A stretch of DNA of 64,000 bases from Rhizohabitans arisaemae (GTDB taxonomy: Bacteria > Actinomycetota > Actinomycetes > Streptosporangiales > Streptosporangiaceae). Shown piece by piece: positions 50,094-59,943 of this stretch (the stretch's first letter is position 1; the number at the start of each line of letters is the position of its first letter). The position numbers were made by a program, and so were the translations under genes. The DNA is taken from contig NZ_BLRH01000009.1 in NCBI RefSeq assembly GCF_025996515.1, forward strand, positions 1 through 64,000, written 5' to 3'. Below the pieces are notes generated by a model. It was given only the letters and a program-made list of their open reading frames with translations. It did not search any database and was not told where the DNA came from.

Positions 50094-51352
50094 TTACCCA
50101 GCCTTTCCTTCAGCTTCATCACGATCTCAGTCAGGGGGACTTCGCTCTGCTCGCCGGTCTCCAGCGTCTTGACCTGTGCGGACCCCGCGGCGAGGTCCCG
50201 CTCGCCGAGGATCACCGCGAAAGCGGCACCGGAACGGTCGGCGCCCTTCATGGCGCCCTTCAGGCCCTTGCCGCCGAACGCCATGTCGGCGGCGACCCCG
50301 GCCCGGCGCAGTTCGGTGACGAGACCGAACACGGCGCGGGCCGCCCGCTCGCCGAGCGGGACGCCGTACACCTCGCAGCGGGCCTGGCCGGCCGCGCCGG
50401 GCCCGTGCTCGGCCTCCACCGCGAGGATGATCCGGTCGACGCCGACCGCGAACCCGATGCCGGGGAGCGGGGGGCCGCCGATGTCCTCGGAGAGCCCGTC
50501 GTACCGCCCGCCGCCGCCGATGCCGGATTGGGCGCCGAGCATCGGGTGGTCGAACTCATAGGTGGTGCGGGTGTAGTAGTCCAGCCCGCGCACCAGCCGG
50601 GGCGTGTCCTCCCAGGGGATGGAGAGGTCGGCGAGCAGCTCCCTGACCTGGTCGTGGTGGGCCTTGCAGGAGGCACAGAGGTGATCGGTGATCAACGGCG
50701 CGGCGTCCACCTTCGCCCGGACCTCGGGCCGCTTGTCGTCCAGGACCCGCAGCGGGTTGATCTCGGCCCGCTGCCGGGTGGCCTCGTCCAGGTCGAGGGC
50801 GCGCAGGAAGTCCTGGAGCGCCGCGCGATAGAGGGGACGGCACTCCTTGCACCCCAGCGTGTTCAGCAGCAGCCGGACCCGGGACAGCCCGAGCGCCTGA
50901 TAGCCGTCCCAGGCGATGGCGATCGTCTCGGCGTCCACGGTGGGGTCCTCGGTTCCGATCGCCTCCAGGTCGAACTGCTGGAACTGGCGGTAGCGACCCG
51001 CCTGGGGACGCTCGTAGCGGAACGCGGGACCGGTCGTCCAGAGCTTGACCGGGAGCTGCCCGGTGTGCAGGTTGTGCTCCAGGACGCTGCGGAGCACCCC
51101 CGCGGTGAACTCCGGGCGCAGGGTCAGGGAACGCCCGCCGCGGTCCTCGAAGGTGTACATCTCCTTGGAGACCACGTCGGTCGACTCGCCGACCCCGCGG
51201 GCGAACAGCTGGGTCTCCTCGAAGACCGGCACCTCGATGTAGCCGTAGCCCGCCCGCTCGGCGGCGTCGGCGAAGGCCGTGCGCACCGCCGTGAGCGTCG
51301 CCGAACGCGGCGGCCAGAACTCGGGAACCCCCTTGGGGGCCTGAAAGGTCAT
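50090..51352 (-). CDS. hisS: Histidine--tRNA ligase
   Basis: Class II synthetase of 420 residues. Motif 1 region near the N-terminus, motif 2 [24 protein letters not shown], the histidine A motif [13 protein letters not shown], and motif 3 [15 protein letters not shown]-terminal anticodon-binding domain from about 325. It sits between the metallo-hydrolase gene (6 nt upstream) and aspS (overlap), a standard actinobacterial arrangement. Confidence 0.96.
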   Translation of the reverse strand: MTFQAPKGVPEFWPPRSATLTAVRTAFADAAERAGYGYIEVPVFEETQLFARGVGESTDVVSKEMYTFEDRGGRSLTLRPEFTAGVLRSVLEHNLHTGQLPVKLWTTGPAFRYERPQAGRYRQFQQFDLEAIGTEDPTVDAETIAIAWDGYQALGLSRVRLLLNTLGCKECRPLYRAALQDFLRALDLDEATRQRAEINPLRVLDDKRPEVRAKVDAAPLITDHLCASCKAHHDQVRELLADLSIPWEDTPRLVRGLDYYTRTTYEFDHPMLGAQSGIGGGGRYDGLSEDIGGPPLPGIGFAVGVDRIILAVEAEHGPGAAGQARCEVYGVPLGERAARAVFGLVTELRRAGVAADMAFGGKGLKGAMKGADRSGAAFAVILGERDLAAGSAQVKTLETGEQSEVPLTEIVMKLKERLGK

Positions 51353-51358
51353 GGTGGT

Positions 51359-52075
51359 TTAGAGTCCCCTGCTCGGGCCGGCGCCACGCGGACCCGCGTC
51401 GGCGTCGTCGGCCAGTTTGACAAGGTAGGGATTTGTCGCGCGCTCCCGCCCGATCGTCGTCTGCGGCCCGTGTCCGGGCAGCACGACGGTCTCGTCGGCC
51501 AAGGGCAGGCACACCCGCGCCAGGCTCTTCAGGATCGTCGGGTAGTCGCCGCCGTACAGGTCGGTACGGCCGATGGACCCGGCGAAGAGCAGATCCCCGG
51601 AGAACATCACCTGCTCCGCGGCGAGCCGGAAGGTCACCGACCCGCGGGTGTGCCCCGGAGCGTGGTCCACGACCAGCTCCAGGCCCGCGAGGCCGAGCGT
51701 CGCACCGTCGGCGAGCTCACGAACCTCGTCCGGCTCGGTGAAGGTCACCTTCCCGCCCATGAACTGCTGCTTGGCCGCGAGCGAGAGCCCCTTGCCCGGG
51801 TCGGTGAGCAACTCTCGGTCGTCCGGGTGAATCCAGGCGGGAATGTCCCGCGCGCCGCACACCGGGGCCACGGACCACATATGGTCGACATGTCCATGGG
51901 TGAGAAGTACGGCCACCGGCTTGAGGCGATGCTCCCTCAGCACGTCCTCCAGGCCGTCGACCGCATTCTGACCTGGGTCGACGATCACACACTCCTCGCC
52001 CGGAGCGGGTGCGAGGACATAACAATTGGTGGCGAAGGCTCCTGCGGGAAACCCGGCGATCAGCACGGAACTCAT
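51359..52075 (-). CDS. Metallo-beta-lactamase-fold hydrolase (glyoxalase II-like)
   Basis: Predicted 238-residue enzyme. The dizinc site is complete: LLTHGHVDHMW (THxHxDH), APGHTRGSV, SGDLLFAGSIGRTDL and PGHGPQTTI. Such proteins hydrolyse thioesters (for example S-lactoylglutathione or mycothiol analogues) but the substrate is not predictable. The ATG at 52075 gives MSSVLIAGFPAGAFATNCYV, a typical start. It lies just upstream of hisS, as in many actinobacteria. Confidence 0.88.
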   Translation of the reverse strand: MSSVLIAGFPAGAFATNCYVLAPAPGEECVIVDPGQNAVDGLEDVLREHRLKPVAVLLTHGHVDHMWSVAPVCGARDIPAWIHPDDRELLTDPGKGLSLAAKQQFMGGKVTFTEPDEVRELADGATLGLAGLELVVDHAPGHTRGSVTFRLAAEQVMFSGDLLFAGSIGRTDLYGGDYPTILKSLARVCLPLADETVVLPGHGPQTTIGRERATNPYLVKLADDADAGPRGAGPSRGL

Positions 52076-52225
52076 CCAAGGCGTCAAGGAAATCGGATGT
52101 GAATGTAACCGAAGGGTACCGGTGCCGGTCGGCGGGCTGCGAATCTTTACCCGACTCCCGGTACGATTCGCCCACCTCATTATCGCGCAGGAGCAACTCG
52201 ACCACAGTCTCGGGAGGGCGTTGCG

Positions 52226-53116
52226 GTGACCACCGGCAAGGACCGCCAAAGGAAGCTGGCACGGGAGCATCACGAGCGTCAGATGGCCCGCCGTGCGCAG
52301 CGTGAGGCCAAGGCGAAGCGGAACACGATGATCGGGTCCGCCATCGGCGTGATCGTCGTGGTCGGCGGGATCGTGGCCGCCACCACCCTACTCGGAGGCG
52401 GCGACAGCGAAGCCGGCGTCAACGCCGCCGCGACCCCCACCCCGACGGCGCCCACCGCCCCGCCGTCGCCGACGCCGACCCCGAGCCCGACCCCGCTCGA
52501 CCAGGTCCGCTGCGACTACAAGGCGGAGGCGGCGGGCAACGTCAAGAAGGTCGGCGCGCCTCCGGCCAAGCCCGACCTCAAGGCCAAGACGATCACGTTC
52601 AAGACGAGCCAGGGTGACGTCGTCGTCGAGTTCAACACCAAGCAGACGCCCTGCACGGTCAACTCGTTCGTGCACCTGGCGAAGGAGAACTTCTTCGACG
52701 GCACCAAGTGCCACCGGCTGACCGCGTCCAAGGACACCGGCCTGGACGTCCTCCAGTGCGGCGACCCCCTCGCCAAGGGGGACGGGACCCAGCAGGACGG
52801 AACCGGCGGGCCGGACTACCGATTCGGGGACGAGGCCCTTGGCTCTTCCCAGTACGAACCGGGTACGGTGGCCATGGCGAACAGTGGCCCGAACACCAAC
52901 GGGAGCCAGTTCTTCTTTGTCTACGGGGAGTTCCCTGTAGCGCAAATCGGGGCGAACTACACCCCCTTCGGCAAGGTCGTCAAGGGCATGGACGTCCTGA
53001 AGAAAGTCGCCGAGGGTGGAAACATCACCCCGAAGCAAGGCGATGGAGAACAGGGGCCGACACCCCCCAAGCTCCCCGTCGAGATAAAAGACGTGACAAT
53101 CTCCCACAAGAGCTGA
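52226..53116 (+). CDS. Membrane-anchored cyclophilin-type peptidyl-prolyl isomerase 1
   Basis: Predicted 296 residues: a basic cytoplasmic tail, one membrane helix (about 34-56, IGSAIGVIVVVGGIVAATTLL), a Thr/Pro linker, then a cyclophilin domain outside the cell. Core motifs present include GTVAMANSGPNTNGSQFFFVY and TPFGKVVKGMDVL; the usual active-site FHR segment reads KCHRLT. It likely assists folding of exported proteins. A close relative is encoded on the other strand at 54,467-55,324. Confidence 0.88.
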   Translation: MTTGKDRQRKLAREHHERQMARRAQREAKAKRNTMIGSAIGVIVVVGGIVAATTLLGGGDSEAGVNAAATPTPTAPTAPPSPTPTPSPTPLDQVRCDYKAEAAGNVKKVGAPPAKPDLKAKTITFKTSQGDVVVEFNTKQTPCTVNSFVHLAKENFFDGTKCHRLTASKDTGLDVLQCGDPLAKGDGTQQDGTGGPDYRFGDEALGSSQYEPGTVAMANSGPNTNGSQFFFVYGEFPVAQIGANYTPFGKVVKGMDVLKKVAEGGNITPKQGDGEQGPTPPKLPVEIKDVTISHKS

Positions 53117-53162
53117 CTGACGTAATAACGTGCAGACGCGTTGGACGAAGCAGGAGGACACG

Positions 53163-54392
53163 GTGACCACCGACCCGTGGGGCCGAGTAGACGATGACGG
53201 CACCGTCTACGTGCGTACGGCTGAGGGCGAACGGGCCGTCGGGTCCTGGCAGGCCGGGGAGCCCGAGGAGGCCCTGGCCTACTTCAGGCGCAAGTACGAC
53301 GCCTTGGTGACCGAGGTGGACCTGCTGGAGCAGCGCGTCCGCGGTACCGAGCTGCCGCCCGCCCAGGCCCAGCTCGGCATCACCAAGCTCCGTGAGGCGA
53401 TCACCGACGCGCACGCCGTGGGCGACCTCGACGCGCTGCTCGGACGGCTCGACGGGTTGACGGAACTCGTCGGAAAGCGCCGGGAGGAGGTGAAGGTCGC
53501 CCGGGACCTGGCCAGGGCCGAGGCCCGCGGGGTCAAGGAGCGCATCGTGGCCGAGGCGGAGGGCATCGCCGAGGGCGCCACCCACTGGAAGTCCGGCGGG
53601 GAGCGTCTGCGCCAGCTCGTGGAGGACTGGAAGGGCGCCGAGCGGATCGACCGGGTGACCGAGGCCGCGCTGTGGAAGCGACTTTCCGCGGCACGCACCA
53701 CCTTCGCCAAGCGCCGGAAGACCTACTTCGCCGGGCTGGACGAGGAGCGCGAGTCCGCCCGTTCGGTGAAGGAGCGAATCGTCGTCCAGGCCGAGGCCCT
53801 CGCCACGTCCACCGACTGGAGCCAGACGGCGACCGCCTACCGCGACATGATGCGGGACTGGAAGTCGGCCGGCCGGGCCTCCCGTGAGGTCGAGGACGAG
53901 CTGTGGACGCGCTTCAAGGCCGCCCAGGACCAGTTCTTCCAGAACCGTTCCGCGGTCTTCGCCGAGCGCGACGCCGAGCTCCGGGAGAACGAGACGGCCA
54001 AGCAGCAGCTGCTCACCGAGGCGGAGAAGATCCTTCCCATCACGGACGCGCGGGCGGCCCGTACGGCGCTGCGGCAGATCCACGAGCGCTGGGAGGCCTA
54101 CGGACCGGTCCCCCGCGAGTCGCGGGACCGGCTGGAGGGCGCGCTGCGCAAGATCGACGAGACCGTGCGCAAGGCCGAGGACTCGGAGTGGAAGCGGGCC
54201 AACCCCGAGGCGCGGGCGCGCGCCCAGGGGGCGGTGGCGCAGCTCAAGACCTCGATCGCCCAGCTGGAGGCTCAGCTGGAGAAGGCCCGGGCCGCCGGCC
54301 GCGACAAGGACGTGAAGAACGCGGAGGAGTCGCTCGCCGCCCGGCGCTCCTGGCTGGTGGAGGCCGAGCGCACCCTCGCCGAGTTCTCCTGA
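53163..54392 (+). CDS. DUF349 domain protein
   Basis: Predicted 409-residue, almost entirely helical protein with repeated DUF349 units (for example WKSGGERLRQLVEDWKGAER and WSQTATAYRDMMRDWKSAGR). Each unit ends in a conserved Trp-Lys-x-x-Gly/Ala pattern, about 70 residues apart, followed by a C-terminal coiled coil. Function is not established. The GTG at 53163 has AGGAGG upstream. It lies between two cyclophilin genes and ends in a strong shared terminator. Confidence 0.88.
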   Translation: MTTDPWGRVDDDGTVYVRTAEGERAVGSWQAGEPEEALAYFRRKYDALVTEVDLLEQRVRGTELPPAQAQLGITKLREAITDAHAVGDLDALLGRLDGLTELVGKRREEVKVARDLARAEARGVKERIVAEAEGIAEGATHWKSGGERLRQLVEDWKGAERIDRVTEAALWKRLSAARTTFAKRRKTYFAGLDEERESARSVKERIVVQAEALATSTDWSQTATAYRDMMRDWKSAGRASREVEDELWTRFKAAQDQFFQNRSAVFAERDAELRENETAKQQLLTEAEKILPITDARAARTALRQIHERWEAYGPVPRESRDRLEGALRKIDETVRKAEDSEWKRANPEARARAQGAVAQLKTSIAQLEAQLEKARAAGRDKDVKNAEESLAARRSWLVEAERTLAEFS

Positions 54393-54412
54393 CCGTAGCT
54401 CCCGCCCCGACT

Positions 54413-54455
54413 ACGGAAAACGCCTGCCGCGCATTGCGCGGCAGGCGTTTTCCGT
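54413..54455. terminator. Strong bidirectional terminator
   Basis: A perfect stem of about 20 bp with a 3-nt loop, having A-run and T-run flanks (AAAACGCC...GGCGTTTT), lies between the convergent DUF349 and cyclophilin 2 genes. Classic intrinsic terminator for both strands. Confidence 0.9.
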
Positions 54456-54466
54456 TGGCTGAGGGA

Positions 54467-55324
54467 TCACTTCCGGGACACGGTCAGGTCCTTGACGATC
54501 AGCGGGATCTTCGGCGGAGTCGGGCCCTGCTCGCCGTGCTCCTTCTCCGGGATGGTGTTGCCACCCGCTGCGATCTTGTGGATGATGTCCATCCCCTTGA
54601 CGACCTTGCCGAAGGGGGTGTTGTTCGCTCCGATGTTCTCCACCGGGAACTCCCCGTGGACGACGAAGAACTGGCTCCCGTTGGTGTTGGGCTCGCCGTT
54701 GTTGAGCATCGCGACCGTGCCCACCGCGTAGTCGGAGGTGCCGAGGGCCTCGTCGGCCACCCGGTAGTCGGGGTTGCCCGTGCCGTCCTTCTCGTTGCCG
54801 TCGCCCTTGGCGAACGGGTCCCCGCACTGGAGCACGTCCAGCGCGGAGGTGCGCGCCTGGGTGAGCCGGTAGCACGGGGTGTTGTCGAAGAAGTTCTTCT
54901 TGGCCAGGTGGACGAAGGAGTTGACCGTGCAGGGCGCGTTCTTGGCGTCCAGCTCGATCACGATCGTGCCGTGGTTGGTGACGACGGTCATCGTCTTGGC
55001 GGACACCGGCTTGGCCGGGGGCGTCCCGACCTTCTTGATGGTCCCCACGGTCTCGGCCGGGTACTCGCAGCGAACCTGGCCCGGCGGGGTGGGGGTCGGG
55101 GGCAGGCTGGGTGTCGTCACCGAGGGGGTCGGGCTCGACGCCGCCAGCGGCTTGGCCTCGCTGTCCCCGCCGAGGGCGACCCATCCGACGACCGCCCCGA
55201 CGACCAGCACGACGGTGGTCACGGCGGCGATGACAGGGGCGCGCCGGGACTTGTTCCGCTCCCGCTTCAGCTTCCGCTCATTGTGCTCACGCGCCAGTTG
55301 GCTCTTGCTGTCCTCGCCGGTCAC
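54467..55324 (-). CDS. Membrane-anchored cyclophilin-type peptidyl-prolyl isomerase 2
   Basis: Predicted 285 residues with the same architecture as cyclophilin 1: basic tail (SQLAREHNERKLKRERNK), membrane helix, Pro/Thr linker, cyclophilin domain with PCYRLT, GTVAMLNNGEPNTNGSQFFV and TPFGKVVKGMDII. The GTG at 55324 follows GGAGG and gives the charged N-terminus; the longer frame is not supported. It is probably a product of an old duplication, placed convergently with DUF349. Confidence 0.88.
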   Translation of the reverse strand: MTGEDSKSQLAREHNERKLKRERNKSRRAPVIAAVTTVVLVVGAVVGWVALGGDSEAKPLAASSPTPSVTTPSLPPTPTPPGQVRCEYPAETVGTIKKVGTPPAKPVSAKTMTVVTNHGTIVIELDAKNAPCTVNSFVHLAKKNFFDNTPCYRLTQARTSALDVLQCGDPFAKGDGNEKDGTGNPDYRVADEALGTSDYAVGTVAMLNNGEPNTNGSQFFVVHGEFPVENIGANNTPFGKVVKGMDIIHKIAAGGNTIPEKEHGEQGPTPPKIPLIVKDLTVSRK

Positions 55325-55651
55325 CGGGATTCCTCCACCTATCTCGCGCCACAAACAAAGGCAAGTTTCTATCAAATGGCCGGTAAAATTGGCGTAATGC
55401 CTGATCATCTCCAGCGTCCCGACGACGCGACCGGCATCGTAAACTCCGCACAGGGATCGTACCGCTCATAGGGTGCGTACAAGGACTTGAGCGAAAACAC
55501 CCCTTATGATCGTTGGCTCGGCGGCGCCGTGACCTCGACGAGCGCGCCGAGTGAGAGACCCACACGTGTCCGCCGCCCATCCGCCTTGACATGAGGCTCT
55601 CCCGCATGGGAGAGCGAGGGCGAAGCCGGAACACGGCCGTACCGCCCCCGG
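55325..55651. other. Intergenic region cyclophilin 2-relA with hairpin
   Basis: About 330 nt without a gene. It contains the cyclophilin 2 promoter region and a hairpin GCTCTCCC-GCAT-GGGAGAGC (55596-55615), which lies 37 nt past the relA stop and may end its transcript. No T-run was seen. Confidence 0.45.
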
Positions 55652-58096
55652 TCAGGAGCCGCTGGTGTCCCGGTAGGCGTCGTAGACCCCGGGGACCGAG
55701 CGCACGGCCTTGAGCACGTGGCCGAGGTGCTTGGGATCCCCCATCTCGAAGGTGAACTTGCTGAGCGCCACCCGATCGCGCGAGGTGGACACCGAGGCGG
55801 AGAGGATGTTCACATGCTGATCGGAGAGCATCCGGGTGACGTCGGAGAGCAGGCGCGGGCGGTCCAGCGCCTCCACCTGGATCGCCACCAGGAAGACCGA
55901 GTCCTCGGTCGGCTGCCAGGTCACGTCGACGAGCCGGTCCGGCTGCTCCCGCAGCTGCGCGACGTTGGTGCAGTCCACCCGGTGCACGGAGACCCCGTGA
56001 CCCCGGGTGACGAATCCCACGATCTCATCCCCGGGAACCGGGGTGCAGCACCGGGACAGGCGCACCCAGACATCGGGTTCGGCCGCGACGATCACCCCTG
56101 CCCCGGTGGAGGAACGTGAGCGGCTCCTCGACCGAGTCGGCGAGGCGGTCTCGGCGATGTCCTCCTCGGCGCTCTCCACGCCGCCCAGGGACTGCACGAG
56201 CTTCTGTACGACCGCCTGCGCGGCCAGATGTCCCTCGCCCACGGCGGCGTACAGCGCGGACACGTCGGCGTGGCGCAGGTCCCGCGCGAGGGCGAGCAAC
56301 GCCTCCCCCGACATGAGCCGCTGGAGGGGGAGCCCCTGCTTGCGCATGGCCCGGCCGATGGCCTCCTTGCCGGCCTCGATCGCGGTCTCCCGGCGCTCCT
56401 TGGAGAACCACTGCCGGATCTTGTTCCGTGCCCGGCCGCTCTTGACGAACTTCAGCCAGTCCCGGGACGGGCCGGCGTCCGGCGACTTCGAGGTGAAGAT
56501 CTCGACGGTGTCCCCGTTGTTGAGCCGCGACTCCAGGGGGACGAGCCGCCCGTTGACCCGGGCGCCGATACATCGGTGCCCGACCTCGGTGTGCACGGCG
56601 TACGCGAAGTCGACCGGGGTGGCCCCTTCGGGCAGCGCGATGACCTGCCCGCGCGGGGTGAAGACGAAGACCTCCGAGACCGAGAGGTCGAAGCGCAGCG
56701 ACTCCAGGAACTCGCCGGGGTCGGCGGTCTCCTTCTGCCAGTCCAGGAGCTGACGCAGCCAGGCCATGTCCCCGGCGGGCTTGCCCTTGGCGGGGGAACC
56801 CCCGACGTCCTCCTTGTACTTCCAGTGGGCCGCAACGCCGTACTCCGCCCGGTGGTGCATGCCCCGCGTCCGGATCTGCAGCTCCACCGGCTTGCCCTCC
56901 GGGCCGATCACCGTGGTGTGCAGGGACTGGTACATGTTGAACTTGGGCATCGCGATGTAGTCTTTGAAGCGCCCGGGGACGGGGTTCCACCGGGCGTGGA
57001 TCGTCCCGAGGGTGGCGTAGCAGTCCCGCACCGTGTCGACGAGCACCCGGATCCCGACCAGGTCGTAGATGTCGTCGAAGGCCACGTCGCGGGCGATCAT
57101 CTTCTGATAGATCGAGTAGTAGTGCTTGGGGCGGCCCTTGACCGTCGCCCTGATCTTCGCCTCCCGCAGGTCTCCGGAGACGTCCTGGATGACCTCCTGC
57201 AGGAAGAGGTCGCGGCGCGGCGCGCGCTCGGACACCATCCGGGCGATCTCGTCGTAGCGCTTGGGGAACATCGCCATGAAGGCGAGGTCCTCCAGCTCCC
57301 ACTTGATGGTGTTCATGCCCAGGCGGTGGGCGAGCGGGGCGAAGATCTCCAGGGTCTCCCGCGCCTTCTGCTCCTGCTTGTGCCGGGGCAGATAGCGCAG
57401 GGTGCGCATGTTGTGCAACCGGTCCGCCAGCTTGATGATGAGGACGCGGATGTCGCGGGACATGGCGACGACCATCTTGCGCACGGTCTCGGCCTGCGCC
57501 GCGTCGCCGAACTTCACCTTGTCCAGCTTGGTCACCCCGTCGACCAGCAACGCGATCTTGTCGCCGAAGTCGCCGCGCAGCTCGTCCAGCCCGTAGGCGG
57601 TGTCCTCGACCGTGTCGTGCAGCAGCGCCGCGCAGAGCGTCTCGACGTCGGTGCCGAGCTCGGCCAGGATGGTCGCCACGGCGAGCGGATGGGTGATGTA
57701 CGGGTCGCCGCTCTTGCGCTTCTGATCCCGGTGATGGTAGGCCGCGACCTCGTAGGCGCGTTCGATCAGCCGAACGTCGGCCTTCGGGTGCGTCGCGCGC
57801 GTGGTCTTGATGAGTGGTTCAAGGACAGGATTCATCGTGGCGCCCCACTGCCCCCCGAGCCGGCCGAGCCGCCGGCGGACCCGTACGGTGGAGGAGCCTG
57901 CGGCCCGGCCCGAAGGGGCCTGCTGCCGTCCCACCGATCCGCCGACCGCCTCGGTCCGGCGAGTCTGATCGACCGGGGAGCGCTCGGCCTGACCACCGTC
58001 GGCCGTCCCGGGCTCGGTACCGGATTCGCTCACGGGGGTCCGGGCGTCGTCGTCTCGCGACGCCGCCGGGGCGGGCGATACCAGTTCACGGGCCAC
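55652..58096 (-). CDS. relA: Bifunctional (p)ppGpp synthetase/hydrolase RelA/SpoT (Rel)
   Basis: Predicted up to 814 residues; controls the stringent response. Hydrolase HD domain with [16 protein letters not shown] and LLHDTVEDT intact; synthetase domain with [13 protein letters not shown] and [14 protein letters not shown]; then TGS ([27 protein letters not shown]), a Cys-rich segment ([21 protein letters not shown]) and a C-terminal ACT domain. Both activities should be functional. The N-terminal ~86 residues are Pro/Arg/Gly-rich; an internal ATG ([10 protein letters not shown], residue 88) is an alternative start. It is downstream of apt. Confidence 0.95.
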   Translation of the reverse strand: MARELVSPAPAASRDDDARTPVSESGTEPGTADGGQAERSPVDQTRRTEAVGGSVGRQQAPSGRAAGSSTVRVRRRLGRLGGQWGATMNPVLEPLIKTTRATHPKADVRLIERAYEVAAYHHRDQKRKSGDPYITHPLAVATILAELGTDVETLCAALLHDTVEDTAYGLDELRGDFGDKIALLVDGVTKLDKVKFGDAAQAETVRKMVVAMSRDIRVLIIKLADRLHNMRTLRYLPRHKQEQKARETLEIFAPLAHRLGMNTIKWELEDLAFMAMFPKRYDEIARMVSERAPRRDLFLQEVIQDVSGDLREAKIRATVKGRPKHYYSIYQKMIARDVAFDDIYDLVGIRVLVDTVRDCYATLGTIHARWNPVPGRFKDYIAMPKFNMYQSLHTTVIGPEGKPVELQIRTRGMHHRAEYGVAAHWKYKEDVGGSPAKGKPAGDMAWLRQLLDWQKETADPGEFLESLRFDLSVSEVFVFTPRGQVIALPEGATPVDFAYAVHTEVGHRCIGARVNGRLVPLESRLNNGDTVEIFTSKSPDAGPSRDWLKFVKSGRARNKIRQWFSKERRETAIEAGKEAIGRAMRKQGLPLQRLMSGEALLALARDLRHADVSALYAAVGEGHLAAQAVVQKLVQSLGGVESAEEDIAETASPTRSRSRSRSSTGAGVIVAAEPDVWVRLSRCCTPVPGDEIVGFVTRGHGVSVHRVDCTNVAQLREQPDRLVDVTWQPTEDSVFLVAIQVEALDRPRLLSDVTRMLSDQHVNILSASVSTSRDRVALSKFTFEMGDPKHLGHVLKAVRSVPGVYDAYRDTSGS

Positions 58097-58170
58097 TCGG
58101 TCTCCTTACGCCTGCGCTCCGTCGATCCTCAGTTTATCGTCGTCGATTCCGAGGACTCCGGGGCGGACGG

Positions 58171-58695
58171 TCAGACGACGACCAACGATCTCACCAGGAG
58201 GCCGGGCAGCCGCTCCCGTCCATTAAGAAACGACAACTCCAGCAGGACCGAAATTCCGACGACCTCGGCGCCCGCCCGCCGTACCAGCTCGGCTGTCGCC
58301 TGTGCAGTCCCTCCGGTGGCCAGCACGTCGTCGACGATCAGCACGCGGTCACCCGGGGCGAAGGCGTCCTGGTGCACCTCGACCGTCGCGGAGCCGTACT
58401 CCAGATCGTAGGACTCCTCAAAGGTCGCTGCGGGCAGTTTCCCCTTTTTGCGTACCGGAACGAACCCTGCACCGCTGTGGTAGGCGACCGGCGCGGCGAG
58501 GATGAACCCGCGCGCCTCGATCCCGACGACCTTGTCCACCCCGTTCGCGTGCACCTCCGACAGCTCGTCGATCACCGCGGCGAAGGCGGTGTGGTCGCCG
58601 AGCAAGGGGGTGATGTCCTTGAACAGGACCCCCGTCTTGGGGTAGTCGGCCACATCCCGGATCCGGCTCCGGATGAGCTCGCTCGCCTTGGTCAT
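58171..58695 (-). CDS. apt: Adenine phosphoribosyltransferase
   Basis: Predicted 174-residue purine salvage enzyme converting adenine and PRPP to AMP. The PRPP-binding motif is VLIVDDVLATGGTAQA; the substrate loops include GIEARGFILAAPVA and PVRKKGKLP. The ATG at 58695 yields the standard N-terminus (DYPKTGVLFKDITPLL follows). The order secDF-apt-relA is conserved in actinobacteria. Confidence 0.95.
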   Translation of the reverse strand: MTKASELIRSRIRDVADYPKTGVLFKDITPLLGDHTAFAAVIDELSEVHANGVDKVVGIEARGFILAAPVAYHSGAGFVPVRKKGKLPAATFEESYDLEYGSATVEVHQDAFAPGDRVLIVDDVLATGGTAQATAELVRRAGAEVVGISVLLELSFLNGRERLPGLLVRSLVVV

Positions 58696-58791
58696 CGTTC
58701 TCCCTCGCTCGACTGATCGGACTCTTCCCGGAGACGACTGTGCAGGGGCCCGGACGGACCCCTGCACGTCTGTCTCAACGCTCCGGCTCGG

Positions 58792-59943
58792 TCAGCGCCG
58801 CTTCTTGCCGCCTCCCGGCGGCTTCCGCGTGCCGGCCGACCGGCTTCCCTGCTTCCCCGGACCGGTGCTCACGCCCGGCAGGGTGTGGGACTGCTCACTC
58901 GTCGCCACGACCGGTGAGCCTACCGTCGCCGTGGCGGTGGCCGGGGTGGTCGCCTTCGCCCCGGACACCGTGGCCTTGGCCCCGGCTGCGGCGTTGGCCG
59001 CCACCCGGCGCGCCAGCGCCTGGTACTTCGGCTCACGCTCCTTGAGCTGCGCGAGGAGCGGGGTGGCCACACAGAGCGAGGAGTAGGTACCGACGATCAT
59101 TCCGACGAAGAGCGACAGCGACAGGTCCTTCAGCGTGCCCGCCCCGAAGAGGGTGGTGCCGATGAACAGGATCGAGGCGACCGGCAGGATCGCGACGAGC
59201 GAGGTGTTCAGCGACCTGATCAGGGTGGAGTTGAGCGCCTTGTTGGCCGCCTGGGTGTAGGTCTGCTTGCCCGTGGAGCCGAGCGGCGCGGTCACCTCCT
59301 TGATCATGTCGAAGACCACGACCGCGTCGTACAGCGAGTATCCCAGGATCGTGAGGAAGCCCAGGATGGTGGCCGGGGTGACCTCGAACCCCGTCCACGC
59401 GTAGATGCCGGCGGTGATCACCAGGTCGTGGACGAGGGCGACCACCGCGGCCAAGGCCATTCGCCACTCGAACGCCATCGTCAGATAGACGATGATGACG
59501 ATCATGAAGACGATAAGGCCGATGAGCGCCTTGTTGGAGACCTCACCGCCCCAGGTCGGGCCGATCACCTGAGAGCTGACCTGGTCCGGCTGGATGGAGA
59601 ACCTCTTCCCCACCGTCTCCTGGATCTTGGTCACCTCGTCGGCCGGCACGCTCCGGGTGGTGACCCGCCAGTTGGAGTCGGTCTCCTGGACGATGGCCGT
59701 GTCGTGGCCGACCTCCGCCATGGTGGAGCGGACCTGCTCGATGCTCGCCGCGGGCGCCTTGAACGAGAAGACCGAACCTCCGGTGAACTCCACACCGAAG
59801 TGCAGTCCCGGGATGGTCAGGCCCGCGATGGAGAACACGATGAGCGCGGCCGAGATGCCGTACCACAGCTTGAGGCGTCCGACGAAGTCGATGTTGACCT
59901 CGCCGCGGTACAGCTTGGACGCGATGAGCCGAATGCCGGACAT
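58792..59943 (-). CDS. secF: Protein translocase subunit SecF
   Basis: Predicted 383-residue membrane protein, partner of SecD in proton-driven protein export. Six membrane helices with a large extracytoplasmic loop after the first. Landmarks are FGVEFTGGSVFSF, the helix 4 region ILGYSLYDAVVVFDMIKE, and RSLNTSLVAILPV. A disordered, basic, Ala/Thr-rich C-terminal tail of about 75 residues ends in GGGKKRR. Its start overlaps the secD stop by one base. Confidence 0.95.
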   Translation of the reverse strand: MSGIRLIASKLYRGEVNIDFVGRLKLWYGISAALIVFSIAGLTIPGLHFGVEFTGGSVFSFKAPAASIEQVRSTMAEVGHDTAIVQETDSNWRVTTRSVPADEVTKIQETVGKRFSIQPDQVSSQVIGPTWGGEVSNKALIGLIVFMIVIIVYLTMAFEWRMALAAVVALVHDLVITAGIYAWTGFEVTPATILGFLTILGYSLYDAVVVFDMIKEVTAPLGSTGKQTYTQAANKALNSTLIRSLNTSLVAILPVASILFIGTTLFGAGTLKDLSLSLFVGMIVGTYSSLCVATPLLAQLKEREPKYQALARRVAANAAAGAKATVSGAKATTPATATATVGSPVVATSEQSHTLPGVSTGPGKQGSRSAGTRKPPGGGKKRR

